The notes: generated by a model from the letters alone, not told the origin. A stretch of DNA of 64,000 bases from Pseudomonas sp. MM223 (GCA_947090765.1 OX352322.1:1011501-1075500), one strand, 5' to 3'; counted from the stretch's first letter, positions 9,134 to 18,984 are shown. A program made the numbers and translations.

Positions 9134-10048
9134 CTATGTCCCCAGGCCTTGGGGAAATAGCTCGGGGTTTGAGAAAGCCTGCTTAAGATGGTCGTACACC
9201 AATCGCACCCGCTTCGATACAGGACCCTGCTGCGGGCGGTATATGAACAGATCCCATGGTGCTGGAGCGTGATCAGCCAAAACGGCAACCAGCTTTCCTG
9301 ACCGCAGATGAGGCTCAGCCAGATAGGCAGGAATTTGGCCAAAACACATGCCTGCCAGGGTGGCTTCCAATTCCGTATCTGGATCATCACAGATAAGCGC
9401 TGGCTGCCTGGGCGTGAATGTTTGCCCGTCGGCAAATAGCCAAGGCCAAGGGCGACCATTTTTCTGGTCGATCAGGACTGAAAGTGGCAGCTGAGCCAAG
9501 GCATCCAGAGATCCAGGTATTGCCTTTTGCTCTATTAGCGCCGGGCTTGCGACAACGTAAAACGGCACGGGAGCTAAGGCCCGTGCGACGTAGCGCCGGT
9601 CGCGAATAACACCCACCCTGATGCCAATATCGATATGCGCCTCAACGGCATCGGTCATCTGATCTTCCAGGCGGAGATCGAATTGCAGGTCTGGATGTGC
9701 TGCGGCCAAGGGCTGAAGAAACGGTATTAAGAAGCGCCTGCCAATAGCATGTGGAGCCGTGATCCCCACCCTCCCTGACAGCTCAGGTTCCATCCTGTGC
9801 GACCGGAATAGCGTGTCGAAATGCTCCAGAGCTGATCTGGCATCTTTGGCGTAATCCTGACCGAAAGCAGTGATGCTCACCTGGCGGGTATTACGGTGAA
9901 ACAGCGATTCGCCAAGCTCCGTTTCCAGGGCTTGAATGGCTCGGGTAACCCCTTGCGGGGAGATACCTAATCGGGTTGCCGCTTCGCGGAAGCTACCTGC
10001 CTCTGCTGCTGTGCAAAAAATCCTGACCATCTCCATGCGGTTAAGCAT
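9134..10048 (-). CDS. LysR-type transcriptional regulator
   Basis: Protein of 304 residues. The N-terminal winged HTH is clear: MVRIFCTAAEAGSFREAATR and GISPQGVTRAIQALETELG (about 7-46), followed by LFHRNTRQVSITAFG. The effector domain starts at SGRVGITAPHAIGRRFL and belongs to the group of short-chain-dehydrogenase-linked regulators. It is divergent from the SDR gene at 10192, with a dyad in the shared intergenic region, the classic LTTR-target layout. The effector is unknown. Confidence 0.9.
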   Translation of the reverse strand: MLNRMEMVRIFCTAAEAGSFREAATRLGISPQGVTRAIQALETELGESLFHRNTRQVSITAFGQDYAKDARSALEHFDTLFRSHRMEPELSGRVGITAPHAIGRRFLIPFLQPLAAAHPDLQFDLRLEDQMTDAVEAHIDIGIRVGVIRDRRYVARALAPVPFYVVASPALIEQKAIPGSLDALAQLPLSVLIDQKNGRPWPWLFADGQTFTPRQPALICDDPDTELEATLAGMCFGQIPAYLAEPHLRSGKLVAVLADHAPAPWDLFIYRPQQGPVSKRVRLVYDHLKQAFSNPELFPQGLGT

Positions 10049-10063
10049 GTTGCCCTCCCATTT

Positions 10064-10080
10064 ATTCCATATTCAGGAAT
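10064..10080. promoter_or_regulatory. Candidate LysR operator dyad
   Basis: The arms attcc and ggaat are separated by 7 bases, giving a T-N11-A-like dyad 16 bases upstream of the lysR start and about 110 bases upstream of the divergent SDR gene. This is the expected position for LTTR autoregulation and target control. Confidence 0.5.
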
Positions 10081-10191
10081 AGCTTAATCCAATCATTTCC
10101 ATTTATTGAGATCAATCATGGGGCTAAGGTTTGTGCACTGCCAGGTTAACCAGCCATGGCGAAGTACAAACCCGCCGATGAGGTTCTCAAC

Positions 10192-10935
10192 ATGAGCAAT
10201 AACATTTCTGGAAAAGTTGTCGTTATCACCGGCGCCAGCAGTGGCTTGGGTGAAGCGACTGCACGCCACCTTGCTGCGCTTGGCGCGCGCGTAGTGCTGG
10301 CCGCACGCCGCAAAGATAAACTCGACGCATTGGTGACTGAGCTGACCAATGCAGGTGGTCAGGCAATCGCGTATCAGACCGATGTCACCTCTCAGGAAGA
10401 GGTCAAAACGCTCATTCAAGGTGCCGTGGACACCTACGGGCGCATAGATGTACTGGTCAACAATGCCGGGCTGATGGCGATTGCACCGCTCAGTGATGCT
10501 CGCACTGACGAGTGGGATCGCATGATCGACATCAACATCAAGGGGCTGCTGTACGGAGTCGCGGCTGCATTGCCGGTCTTCCAGAAACAAAACAGTGGCC
10601 ACTTCATCAACATCGCATCGGTTGCAGGCCTGAAGGTATTCAGCCCTGGCGGCACGGTGTACAGCGGCACCAAGTTTGCTGTGAGGGCCATCTCCGAAGG
10701 ACTGCGTCACGAAGTCGGTGGCAGCATTCGCACCACGACTATCGAACCGGGTGCCGTGGACTCCGAGTTGAAATTCGGCAGTTCCCACCAGCAGAGCCGC
10801 GACTTCGTGGTGGACTTCTACAAGCAAGCAATTCCCGCCGAATCCGTCGCACGGGCTATCGCCTTTGCGATTGAACAGCCTGCTGACGTGGATATTAACG
10901 AGATCGTTCTGCGCCCAACCGTGCAGGAATTCTAA
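10192..10935 (+). CDS. Short-chain dehydrogenase/reductase (classical SDR)
   Basis: Start chosen at ATG 10192 (MSNNISGKVVVITGASSGLG), which begins right before the Rossmann motif; an upstream in-frame ATG at 10156 would add 12 uncharacteristic residues. It has TGASSGLG for NAD(P) binding, NNAG at about 89, the catalytic Ser in INIASVAG and YSGTK for Tyr/Lys, as in classical SDRs of about 250 residues. The arginine-rich segment AARRKDK after the second strand suggests NADPH preference. It is probably controlled by the divergent LysR regulator. Substrate not predictable. Confidence 0.9.
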   Translation: MSNNISGKVVVITGASSGLGEATARHLAALGARVVLAARRKDKLDALVTELTNAGGQAIAYQTDVTSQEEVKTLIQGAVDTYGRIDVLVNNAGLMAIAPLSDARTDEWDRMIDINIKGLLYGVAAALPVFQKQNSGHFINIASVAGLKVFSPGGTVYSGTKFAVRAISEGLRHEVGGSIRTTTIEPGAVDSELKFGSSHQQSRDFVVDFYKQAIPAESVARAIAFAIEQPADVDINEIVLRPTVQEF

Positions 10936-10943
10936 TGAGTTGA

Positions 10944-10969
10944 GGGCCTGTCGCTTCGGCGTCAGGCCC
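10944..10969 (+). terminator. Hairpin after SDR gene
   Basis: The arms gggcctg and caggccc enclose an inner cgc-ttcg-gcg stem-loop with a UUCG-type tetraloop, nine bases after the SDR stop. A T-run is weak, so termination is probable but not certain. Confidence 0.55.
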
Positions 10970-10995
10970 CGCTTATCTGGAGTGAAAAGCGGTGA

Positions 10996-11220
10996 GTGCC
11001 ACATGGCCCGGAAGAAAAGAAGCAAGCGCTCGATGCAGGTGCTGAATGCCCTGCAATTCTTCAGCAGCTTGCAGCTGTTCGTGGGGCTGACAACGGATTG
11101 ATGGCAACGGTTATGGAGAGCTATCTACGGGAAGAGTTTCCCAGTAGCGAAATCAGGAGCGATTCGCAGAACAAGTCCATTGACGAGACCATCTCCATCG
11201 TCCGCTCCTACCTGCGGTAG
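10996..11220 (+). pseudogene. FrmR-like formaldehyde-sensing repressor with internal deletion
   Basis: GTG 10996 starts an ORF of 74 residues, MPHGPEEKKQALDAGAECPA and onward, ending SIDETISIVRSYLR. FrmR proteins are about 91 residues; the N-terminal MPxxPEEKK, the sensor cysteine in the AEC block, the QLAAVRGADNGLM helix and the C-terminus are all present, but about 17 residues between EEKK and the Cys block, the VLTRVRRIRGQ helix that binds DNA and builds the dimer, are missing. The deletion is in frame. The product likely cannot repress, leaving frmA constitutive. It lies 59 bases upstream of frmA. Confidence 0.7.
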
Positions 11221-11255
11221 AGGCACCAGGGTGCCCTCGGTGAGGGAAAGTTTAG

Positions 11256-12389
<1,134 letters not shown>

Positions 12390-12396
12390 CCGCCCA

Positions 12397-12549
12397 CTTG
12401 TGCAGCAGAATTTCCCGCAGCTTCGACCAATGCTCATCGCTGAGCAGTAATCGGGGCATTGCAAGCTCGTATCGATGTTGGGTCAGAGCTTCAACGATAC
12501 GGGCTTGCTCTTATAAATCAATGGGTTAGCGCGAAATGGCAACAGACCC
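12397..12549 (-). mobile_element. IS5-family (IS427-like) end remnant
   Basis: ATG 12459 on the minus strand opens MPRLLLSDEHWSKLREILLH, the N-terminus of IS5/IS427-group transposases; similarity stops within about 21 codons, at the frmA stop region. Upstream the leader runs to gggtctgttgcc at about 12538-12549, which looks like the IS427-type terminal repeat. Only one IS end is left. Its position suggests that insertion and deletion removed whatever followed frmA. Confidence 0.75.
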
Positions 12550-12663
12550 TAGCAAACCAGTTCAAATAACGTGGCGCAGTAGTTTTGTCAGGTCCAAATG
12601 CGCCGTTTGGCCTGCGTCAGTTTCCCGGCGGTCTCCAGCTGTACATACACCAAACGCCTCTGG

Positions 12664-13625
12664 TCATCCACCGCGTCGCAACTCCCTGACACCTCTGCCC
12701 AGCTTGCGGCGCAACAGGGCCCGCAGGGTCACCCCATCCGAGTACCCGACCTGTGCGGCGACTTGGTCGACGCTCGCGTTTCCGGTGCGCAAGAGATGGA
12801 CGGCATGCTCCACGCGCAGGTCCTGAAAATACGACAGGGGTGTCTTGCCCAAAACGCTTTGCAGCCGCCGCGCCAAGGTGCGCTCGCTTGTGCCCGCGGC
12901 GCTGGCCGCCTCGGCCAGGGAGAACCCCTTCGCGAGCGACTTCTGGCCCAGCACTCGAAGCGCTCCACCATCGGGTCGGTATGCGCAAGGTGGTCGGGAA
13001 TCACGAACTCGGCTTGCGAACTGCGTGCCTCGACCAGCAGATAGCGTGCCACCAGGGCCGCCAGCGCCGGACTGCGCTCCCGGATGATGCGCAAGGCCAG
13101 GTCGACGTGGGCCAAAGCGGCACCAGCGGTGGTGAAGCGTGTCGAGTTCACGATCATGCGTGACTCGTCCAGCTTGACGTTCGGATAGCGCTGCCGAAAC
13201 ATCGGCCCCAGCCACCATGACGTCGTCGCACGATGCCCATCAAGCAGGCCGCTCTCTGCAAGCAAGAAGCTACCGGAGCAAGCGGCACCTAGGTGCGCGC
13301 CAGCGGTGGACCACTGCTGTAGCGCCGCGACCGCGTCGGGCACGTCGGGGCGTGTGAGCCGAGCCGAGAGCGTGTCAGGCATCTTGTCGCCAAACGCGGG
13401 CACGAGCACGACGTCTGGTTTCGGCACACTACGCGCAGGGACCACGGGGACCGTCAAGCCTTGCGCAGTTCGGATGCGATGCCGCACGCCCACCAGCGTG
13501 AGCTCTATGTGCGCGGGAGTCTGTGGCAGCGAGCCCGCCATCGCATTGGCCAAGCCCACTGTGTCGGTGAGCGCCGCAAGCCCCAGATCAAACACGCCAT
13601 CACAAACAAGGATGTGGAGTTTCAT
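12664..13625 (-). pseudogene. GlxA-type AraC regulator (DJ-1/PfpI + HTH), frameshifted
   Basis: From ATG 13625 the frame encodes a DJ-1/PfpI-like domain (MKLHILVCDGVFDLGLAALT, then GAACSGSFLLAESGLLDG with the nucleophile-elbow Cys, and TTSWWLGPMFRQRYP). After DPMVERFE near 12960 the frame is lost, and the AraC HTH continues in another minus frame: AKGFSLAEAASAAGTSERTL and VDQVAAQVGYSDGVTLRALL, ending at 12664. A single-base deletion explains the break. If real it separates the effector domain from DNA binding. It is divergent from the ABM monooxygenase gene, its likely target. Confidence 0.85.
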
Positions 13626-13649
13626 GGCAACAATGATATCAATGTTGTC
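13626..13649. promoter_or_regulatory. Near-perfect 24-bp palindrome, candidate GlxA-type operator
   Basis: The arms ggcaacaa and atgttgtc flank the perfect core tgatatca; 11 of 12 pairs on average match (two mismatched positions in 24). It abuts the start codon of the GlxA-like gene and faces the divergent ABM gene, a position suited to autoregulation. Confidence 0.5.
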
Positions 13650-13739
13650 ATTATTGTCTATAGAGATGGCTGTCATGACGACTTAGACTGCAGGCTCATT
13701 GATCCATTCACCTAACCCATTCACCCAAAGGATTACAGT

Positions 13740-14042
13740 ATGACCAAGCTCGCCCTGTTTGTTCGCCTCGAAGCCAAACCCGGCCAGGAGGCTGCGCTTG
13801 CCGACTTCCTGGCCAGCGCACTGCCGCTCGCCAACGCCGAGTCCGGCACCACTGCCTGGTTCGCATTGAAGTTTGGCCCTTCGACGTTCGGTGTGTTCGA
13901 TGCCTTTGCCGATGAGGCAGGTCGCCAAGCACATCTGAACGGCCAGATCGCCGCGGCCTTGATGACCAACGCCGCGACCTTGCTCAGTTCTCCGCCCAAT
14001 ATCGAGAAGGTCGAACTGCTTGCAGCCAAACTGCCTGCATGA
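13740..14042 (+). CDS. ABM-superfamily monooxygenase (YgiN-like quinol monooxygenase)
   Basis: Protein of 100 residues. The pattern ALFVRLEAKPGQEAALADFL, then TTAWFALKFGPSTFGVFDAF and ARQAHLNGQIAAAL is the small ferredoxin-like alpha/beta fold of antibiotic biosynthesis monooxygenases. Members oxidise quinols or aromatic polyketides without a cofactor, or detoxify electrophiles. It stands alone downstream of the divergent GlxA-like regulator. The substrate is unknown. Confidence 0.82.
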   Translation: MTKLALFVRLEAKPGQEAALADFLASALPLANAESGTTAWFALKFGPSTFGVFDAFADEAGRQAHLNGQIAAALMTNAATLLSSPPNIEKVELLAAKLPA

Positions 14043-14661
14043 CAACCCGGCCTTGACCCAATCAGGTCGCGCTGCAGGATGGGGGGCACAAGCTCTACGC
14101 AGCGTCCCCCCCCCCTCGATTGCACTTGCCCAGGGAGCTACCTTCCACAGCGACGGGGGGCAATATTGCAGCCAGAACTTCCAAGCTGCGTCAGCAAGCA
14201 GGGGCAACATCAGGGCTGGCTGTGATGTTCCGATTCGTCGGGTAGTTATCGAGAAGTACCGACTGTTTGCAACGTGTCGGTATCGAGAGCCGTCTGGGCG
14301 AGCCAGATTTCCGGCCCATTGGAAGTCCGCAGTCCGCAAGCGCGGATCGATCGAGCGATTTGTTGAAAATCAACGACCTAGCATCGGGTCGTTCGGGCTA
14401 GTGAGGGTTTCTGGGGGGGCGTACCGATTCGAACTCCTGCAGGGGCTCGGTGGGGTGGAACCCTGCGCCAAACCTATGTAACTCAGCGCCTTGCGACCGC
14501 TGCAAACTCCTGCGGAAAGGTGCGGAATCCGGACCTTGATGCCCGCAATCCTACCAGTTCTGCCCTGGTCGGGTCACCAACCGAGCGCATCAGACAGGGC
14601 GCCAGTTCTATTCCCGTTTGGGAATTGAACCCGCGTCAGCATCCACTCATCCGACGTTCGA
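14043..14661. other. Gene-poor island segment with a C10 tract
   Basis: About 620 bases without a recognisable gene. A run of ten C residues occupies 14106-14115, and a G7 run lies near 14412-14418. Short ORFs on both strands have no family resemblance. The segment probably consists of fragments left by earlier insertions. Confidence 0.4.
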
Positions 14662-15015
14662 TCAGGCGGTGACGAACCGCTCCCGAAATGCTCGCCGGAC
14701 CTGGTCGTAAGGCACAGGGCTGGTGGCGTGCGGGACCAGCGCGCTTCTGTCGCCGATGAGGTCGTTGATCCGGTAGGTGCAGTTTCCGGAGGGGTGCAGC
14801 ATGCCGGCAATCACCCGGTCGGGATTCAGAACCCGCTCCTGGATCAGGCGTTCCAGCACGCTCTGGACCTACGGCCCCAAGCCAACGAACATGGCATCTT
14901 TCAGTTCTTCGACTTCCGCCGCGAAGTGCTACAGCAGGTACTTCCTCAGCAAGGGGTGCTTGGTCATATCCGGTGAGCCACGGTAATCGTCGTCCTTTAC
15001 GAATACCGGATAGCG
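14662..15015 (-). pseudogene. UDG-superfamily-like gene remnant with two amber stops
   Basis: One minus-strand frame reads VKDDDYRGSPDMTKHPLLRK, a TAG, HFAAEVEELKDAMFVGLGP, a second TAG, then VQSVLERLIQERVLNPDRVI, AGMLHPSGNCTYRINDLIGD and the end at 14662. The block GMLHPSGNCTYR resembles the HPSP motif 2 of uracil-DNA glycosylase-like proteins, and FVGLGP the strand before it. Both stops are one transition away from CAG Gln. The N-terminal part with the catalytic motif is not found upstream. The family assignment is by recall and moderate. Confidence 0.55.
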
Positions 15016-15035
15016 CAGACATTGATTTTCGTGCG

Positions 15036-15932
15036 TTAGAGAGGGCCTCGCTGCCCAAAAGCCTCACGCGCAAACTCCAAGAAGCTGCGCAGCTTTGGAG
15101 TCATTCTTCGGTCAGGGGCATAGAGGATGTGCATTGCGGTATTCGGCACCGGGTACTGCGGCAACAGACGCACCAGTGTCCCATCGCGCAGTGCATCGCT
15201 AACCAACTCTATCGGCTGTAGAACCACGCCTAGACCAGCTACAGCCGCTGCCAGCAGTGGATCACCTTGATTGATCGTTAATTTGCTTGTAATAGGAACA
15301 TCTATACGCCCCTCCGGGCTGTCGAAGCTCCAGTGTGAGCGGCCATCAGAATAGGTAAACCCCAGACATTCCTGCTGCTGTAGATCCCACGGATTGATGA
15401 TGGGAGGGCGACGTGCAAGATAGGACGGCGCAGCGCATAAAACCATCTGATAGGGCTCCAATGGCAATGCCTTCAACCCACTGCTCGCCAGCTCGCCGAT
15501 GCGAAATACCACGTCGTAACCATCATCAACGATATCGACCAGTTCGTTCGATAACGTTAGGTCAACAGACACCTGAGGATACCGAACCATGTATTCCAGC
15601 AGGCGTGGCGAAAGCGTGCGGATTCCGAACGTGACCGGCGCGTTGATGCGAAGGCGGCCGCTTGGTGTGCCCCGAGTGAGGGCAGCAAGGCTCTCGGCAG
15701 ACTGCATGTCTGCAAGGATCAGTTTTGCTCGCGGGTAGAACGCCCTGCCGAAGTCGGTGAGGCTTTGCCTGCGCGTAGTCCGGTGCAGCAGGGAAACACC
15801 CAGATGTTGTTCGAGCATTTTCACCTGTTTCCCTACCAATTGAGGGGACAGATTCAGGTCGTCCGCAGCGGCGCTGAATGAACCCAGCTCAACTGTTTTG
15901 ACGAACGTGGCCATCTGGGTCAGGCGATCCAT
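15036..15932 (-). CDS. LysR-type transcriptional regulator
   Basis: Start chosen at ATG 15932 (MDRLTQMATFVKTVELGSFS), which matches the usual LTTR opening; the longer frame adds 18 unlikely residues. HTH at about 18-37 (SAAADDLNLSPQLVGKQVKM), then LLHRTTRRQSLTDFG. The effector domain starts near GRLRINAPVTFGI, as in the CrgA/DmlR-like subgroup. Length 298. Divergent from the quinone-oxidoreductase-like gene at 16070, its likely target. Confidence 0.9.
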   Translation of the reverse strand: MDRLTQMATFVKTVELGSFSAAADDLNLSPQLVGKQVKMLEQHLGVSLLHRTTRRQSLTDFGRAFYPRAKLILADMQSAESLAALTRGTPSGRLRINAPVTFGIRTLSPRLLEYMVRYPQVSVDLTLSNELVDIVDDGYDVVFRIGELASSGLKALPLEPYQMVLCAAPSYLARRPPIINPWDLQQQECLGFTYSDGRSHWSFDSPEGRIDVPITSKLTINQGDPLLAAAVAGLGVVLQPIELVSDALRDGTLVRLLPQYPVPNTAMHILYAPDRRMTPKLRSFLEFAREAFGQRGPL

Positions 15933-16019
15933 TATAAACACTCTGTTTCTAGTAATACGCCATCGTAGGCCTTTATCTAGCGCCAACCAATGACTAAATT
16001 TTTGTCACCTTTCGAGTGC

Positions 16020-16034
16020 CCGGATACCTTCCGG
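16020..16034. promoter_or_regulatory. Inverted repeat in lysR/oxidoreductase divergent promoter
   Basis: The arms ccgga and tccgg flank 5 bases, perfect symmetry, 35 bases upstream of the oxidoreductase start and 88 bases upstream of the lysR start. A candidate LysR or operator site; no direct evidence. Confidence 0.4.
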
Positions 16035-16069
16035 ATGTACGTCGAGGCCCATTGATAAACGAGGTATTT

Positions 16070-17062
16070 ATGATGGCACGCATTGTCAGAATTCATGAAT
16101 ACGGTGACGCCAGCGTTCTGAAGCTGGAAGATCTGGAAGTATCGGCACCAGCAGCAAACGAGGTGCAAATTAGTGTTAAAGCTTTTGGCTTGAACCGAGC
16201 CGAAGTGATGTTCCGCAATCACGCATACCTACAAGAAGCGGAGTTCCCCAGCCGCTTAGGCTACGAGGCCGCAGGCATCGTAACGGCAGTTGGGAGCGAC
16301 GTAACCGAGATCACGATTGGTGACTCGGTCGCTCTGATCCCACCTCTGGATATTGCTCGCTGGGGCACCTACGGCGAGTTGGCCAATGTACCGGCCCACC
16401 TGGTGGTAAAGAGCCCTGAGAACTTGTCCTTTGAAGAGGCTGCGGCGTCTTGGATGCAGTACGTCACCGCCTGGGGGGGATTGATTGAACAGGCGAAGCT
16501 ACGTCAGGGCGATTTTGTCATCGTTACCGCCGCGTCAAGCAGTGTTGGCTTGGCCGCCTTCCAAATGGCTCGTATGGTCGGCGCCACATCGATTGCGATC
16601 ACTCGAACTCACGCGAAGAAGCAAGCCCTACTTGATGCAGGCGCTGCGCATGTCATCGTCAGCGATGAAGAGGATATCGTCGAGCGTGTTATGACGATAA
16701 CTGCCGGTCAAGGCGCTCGCGTTGTATTCGATCCTGTAGGCGGGCCGTCCTTGGAACCTCTCACGCAGAGCATGGCGCGGGGCGGAATTTTGCTGGAGTA
16801 CGGCGCACTTAGCTCTGAACCGACACCATTCCCACTGTTTACCGTGCTGGGCAAAAGCCTGACTTTGAAGGGCTATCTCTACGCAGAGATTGTGGCCGAC
16901 CCTGAAGCCCTGGAGAGAGCAAAGGCTTTTATTCTGCAAGGGTTGGAGTCCGGTGCGTTGCGCCCGATCATCGCCAAGACATTCACACTTAGCGACATCC
17001 AGGATGCCCATCGTTTCCTTGAAGCCAATCAGCAGATCGGCAAGATCGTGGTAACTGTCTGA
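16070..17062 (+). CDS. Quinone oxidoreductase-like MDR dehydrogenase (zinc-independent)
   Basis: Start at ATG 16070 or the following ATG 16073, after the ribosome site cgagg. About 330 residues of the medium-chain dehydrogenase fold: GLNRAEVMFRNHAYL, RLGYEAAGIVTAVGSDVTE, ASSSVGLAAFQMARMVGA (modified nucleotide-binding motif) and FDPVGGPSLEPLTQ. It lacks the structural zinc cysteines and the catalytic Cys-His zinc pair, so it belongs with QOR/zeta-crystallin-type enone reductases. It probably reduces quinones or alpha,beta-unsaturated carbonyls with NADPH. Controlled by the divergent LysR gene. Confidence 0.88.
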   Translation: MMARIVRIHEYGDASVLKLEDLEVSAPAANEVQISVKAFGLNRAEVMFRNHAYLQEAEFPSRLGYEAAGIVTAVGSDVTEITIGDSVALIPPLDIARWGTYGELANVPAHLVVKSPENLSFEEAAASWMQYVTAWGGLIEQAKLRQGDFVIVTAASSSVGLAAFQMARMVGATSIAITRTHAKKQALLDAGAAHVIVSDEEDIVERVMTITAGQGARVVFDPVGGPSLEPLTQSMARGGILLEYGALSSEPTPFPLFTVLGKSLTLKGYLYAEIVADPEALERAKAFILQGLESGALRPIIAKTFTLSDIQDAHRFLEANQQIGKIVVTV

Positions 17063-17130
17063 CCAGCAATTATGGGGCTGAGAGCGTAATCCTTCGGCCC
17101 CGATTCAAGCCAGCCCTGATGACCGCTTTT

Positions 17131-18794
17131 GGCCCAGAGTGTGTAAAAACGCCCGGACATACCCTTGCTATGATTTCTGAGAACTTCATCGCAAGGGAAG
17201 CCCATGAAACGGTTTATCCAGGGTGAGCACCGAGGGCAAAGCACCTTACTTCCCGAGAGCCTCGACGACTACGTCAGCGATACCAACCCGGTACGGGTGG
17301 TTGATGTCTTCGTCGATGAACTCAACTTGGCCACGCTGGGTTTTGATGGCGTCATTCCAGCCGAAACCGGCAGACCGGCATACCACCCTGCGATCCTCCT
17401 GAAGATCTATATCTACGGCTATCTGAACCGCATCCAATCGAGCCGACGCCTTGAGCGAGAAGCTCAGCGCAATGTCGAGCTGATGTGGTTAACCGGGCGC
17501 TTGATGCCCGACTTCAAAACCATCGCCAACTTCCGAAAAGACAACAGCAAAGCTATTCGCGGCGCGTGCCGCCAGTTCGTTGTGCTGTGCCAGCAGTTGG
17601 GGCTGTTTAGCGAAAACCTGGTGGCCATCGACGGGAGCAAATTCAAGGCAGTGAACAACCGCGACCGCAATTTCACCAGCGCCAAACTAAAGCGGCGAAT
17701 GGAGGAAATCGAGTCGAGCATCAACCGTTACCTGACCTCCCTTGATGCAGCTGATCGGCAATTGCCAAGCGCCGCTGAGCCAGATGCTACGCGCCTGGAA
17801 GAGAAAATCGCCAAGCTCAAAGCTCAGATGAAAGCGCTTCAGGTGATCGAATCTCAACTCAACGACTCTCCAGACAAACAGATTTCACTGACCGACCCCG
17901 ATGCCCGCTCGATGATGACGCGTGGCAATGGCATTGTCGGCTACAACGTACAGACGGCGGTCGATACCCAGCACCATTTGATCGTTGCTCACGAGGTCAC
18001 GAACGTTGGCTCTGACCGCGACCAACTCAGCTCGATGGCGAAGCAGGCTCGGGAAGCCATTGGTTCAGAAACGCTGTCGGTAGTGGCTGATCGGGGCTAC
18101 TTCAAAAGCGAGGAAATCCTGGCCTGCCATAATGCAAAAATTACCGCTTATTTACCCAAGCCGATGACTTCAGGAGCTAAAGCGGACGGGCGTTTCAACA
18201 AAGATGCCTTCGTTTTTAACGCAGCCAAAAATGAATACGTTTGCCCAGCTGGTGAGGCATTGATTTGGCGTTTCTCTAGCGTCGAGAAAGGCCTGAACAT
18301 GCACTGCTACTGGAGTTCGAACTGCCAGAGCTGCGCCCTGAAAACTCAGTGCACGCCGAGCAAGCAGCGACGAGTGCGGCGTTGGGAGCATGAAGCAGTG
18401 CTAGATGAAATGCAGATCCGGCTGAACCACGCGCCGGACATGATGCGAATCCGAAAACGCACTGTTGAGCATCCCTTCGGGACGCTCAAGCAATGGATGG
18501 GATCCACGCATTTTCTTACACGTAGGCTGGTCGGCGTCAGCGCGGAGATGAGCCTCAATGTGCTCGCCTACAACATGAAGCGAGTCATGAAAATCATCGG
18601 TACGGAAAGCTTGCTGAAGGCGCTGGCGGCATAAAAGCCCCGGCTTTTGCTGCTCTAGGTGGCGCTAAAGCGCTTCATAAGCGCCCTGGGGCGTTACCGG
18701 TGCTGATCGTGGCAAATGCCTGGGCAATCGACTCGCCCAACTGCGCTGGGCTGAGGTATCCAAGATACAAAAGTGTTTTTACACACTCTGGGCC
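17131..18794 (+). mobile_element. Complete IS1182-family insertion sequence
   Basis: The element is bounded by perfect 20-bp inverted repeats at 17131-17150 (ggcccagagtgtgtaaaaac) and 18775-18794. It is 1664 bp and encodes one intact transposase. Outside flanks show no obvious target duplication. It lies 68 bases after the oxidoreductase gene and 43 bases before the end of an integrase remnant. Confidence 0.93.
17204..18634 (+). CDS. IS1182-family DDE transposase
   Basis: Protein of 476 residues, uninterrupted. The N-terminal DUF772-type region reads MKRFIQGEHRGQSTLLPESL; the catalytic domain follows with VAIDGSKFKAVNNRDRNFT (first Asp), GYNVQTAVDTQHHLIV, VVADRGYFKSEEI (second Asp) and RKRTVEHPFGTLKQWM (Glu). 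A cysteine cluster is present in WSSNCQSCALKTQC. Length and order match active IS1182 transposases. The ribosome site aaggga precedes ATG 17204. Confidence 0.95.
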   Translation: MKRFIQGEHRGQSTLLPESLDDYVSDTNPVRVVDVFVDELNLATLGFDGVIPAETGRPAYHPAILLKIYIYGYLNRIQSSRRLEREAQRNVELMWLTGRLMPDFKTIANFRKDNSKAIRGACRQFVVLCQQLGLFSENLVAIDGSKFKAVNNRDRNFTSAKLKRRMEEIESSINRYLTSLDAADRQLPSAAEPDATRLEEKIAKLKAQMKALQVIESQLNDSPDKQISLTDPDARSMMTRGNGIVGYNVQTAVDTQHHLIVAHEVTNVGSDRDQLSSMAKQAREAIGSETLSVVADRGYFKSEEILACHNAKITAYLPKPMTSGAKADGRFNKDAFVFNAAKNEYVCPAGEALIWRFSSVEKGLNMHCYWSSNCQSCALKTQCTPSKQRRVRRWEHEAVLDEMQIRLNHAPDMMRIRKRTVEHPFGTLKQWMGSTHFLTRRLVGVSAEMSLNVLAYNMKRVMKIIGTESLLKALAA

Positions 18795-18837
18795 GGTTTC
18801 TGCCTGTTGTTACCGGCTGCTTTGGGCTTGCTGTGGG

Positions 18838-18984
18838 TCACTTCTTGCTCGTGCAGAACTTGGCCCATTCCGCCATCAGTGCACTGCGCTTCTCCAGAAG
18901 GTCGGAGCGCGAATAGGCCGCCTCGGTCTGGTCGCGTTCATCATGGGCAAGCGCAAGCTCACAAACCTCTCTCGGGTAGTTGGT
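18838..18984 (-). pseudogene. C-terminal remnant of a second P4-type integrase
   Basis: Translating minus-strand codons ending at the TGA at 18838-18840 gives TNYPREVCELALAH, DERDQTEAAYSRSDLLEK and RSALMAEWAKFCTSKK. This is the terminal segment of a tyrosine recombinase, including the conserved His (ALAH) and the catalytic Tyr (AAYSRS). It differs in sequence from the C-terminus of the intact integrase next door, so it came from another element. The core catalytic Arg region is lost. Confidence 0.85.

Noticed and set aside
14395..14665. tRNA-like pieces such as ggttcaattccc and gattcgaactcc near 14430 and 14625.
   Set aside because: No acceptor, D or anticodon arms can be folded around them; T-stem pairing fails. 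Not a tRNA and too weak for an att core.
17105..18810. Target-site duplication of the IS1182 copy.
   Set aside because: The bases just outside both ends (ctttt on the left, ggttt on the right) do not match; no convincing duplication is visible.
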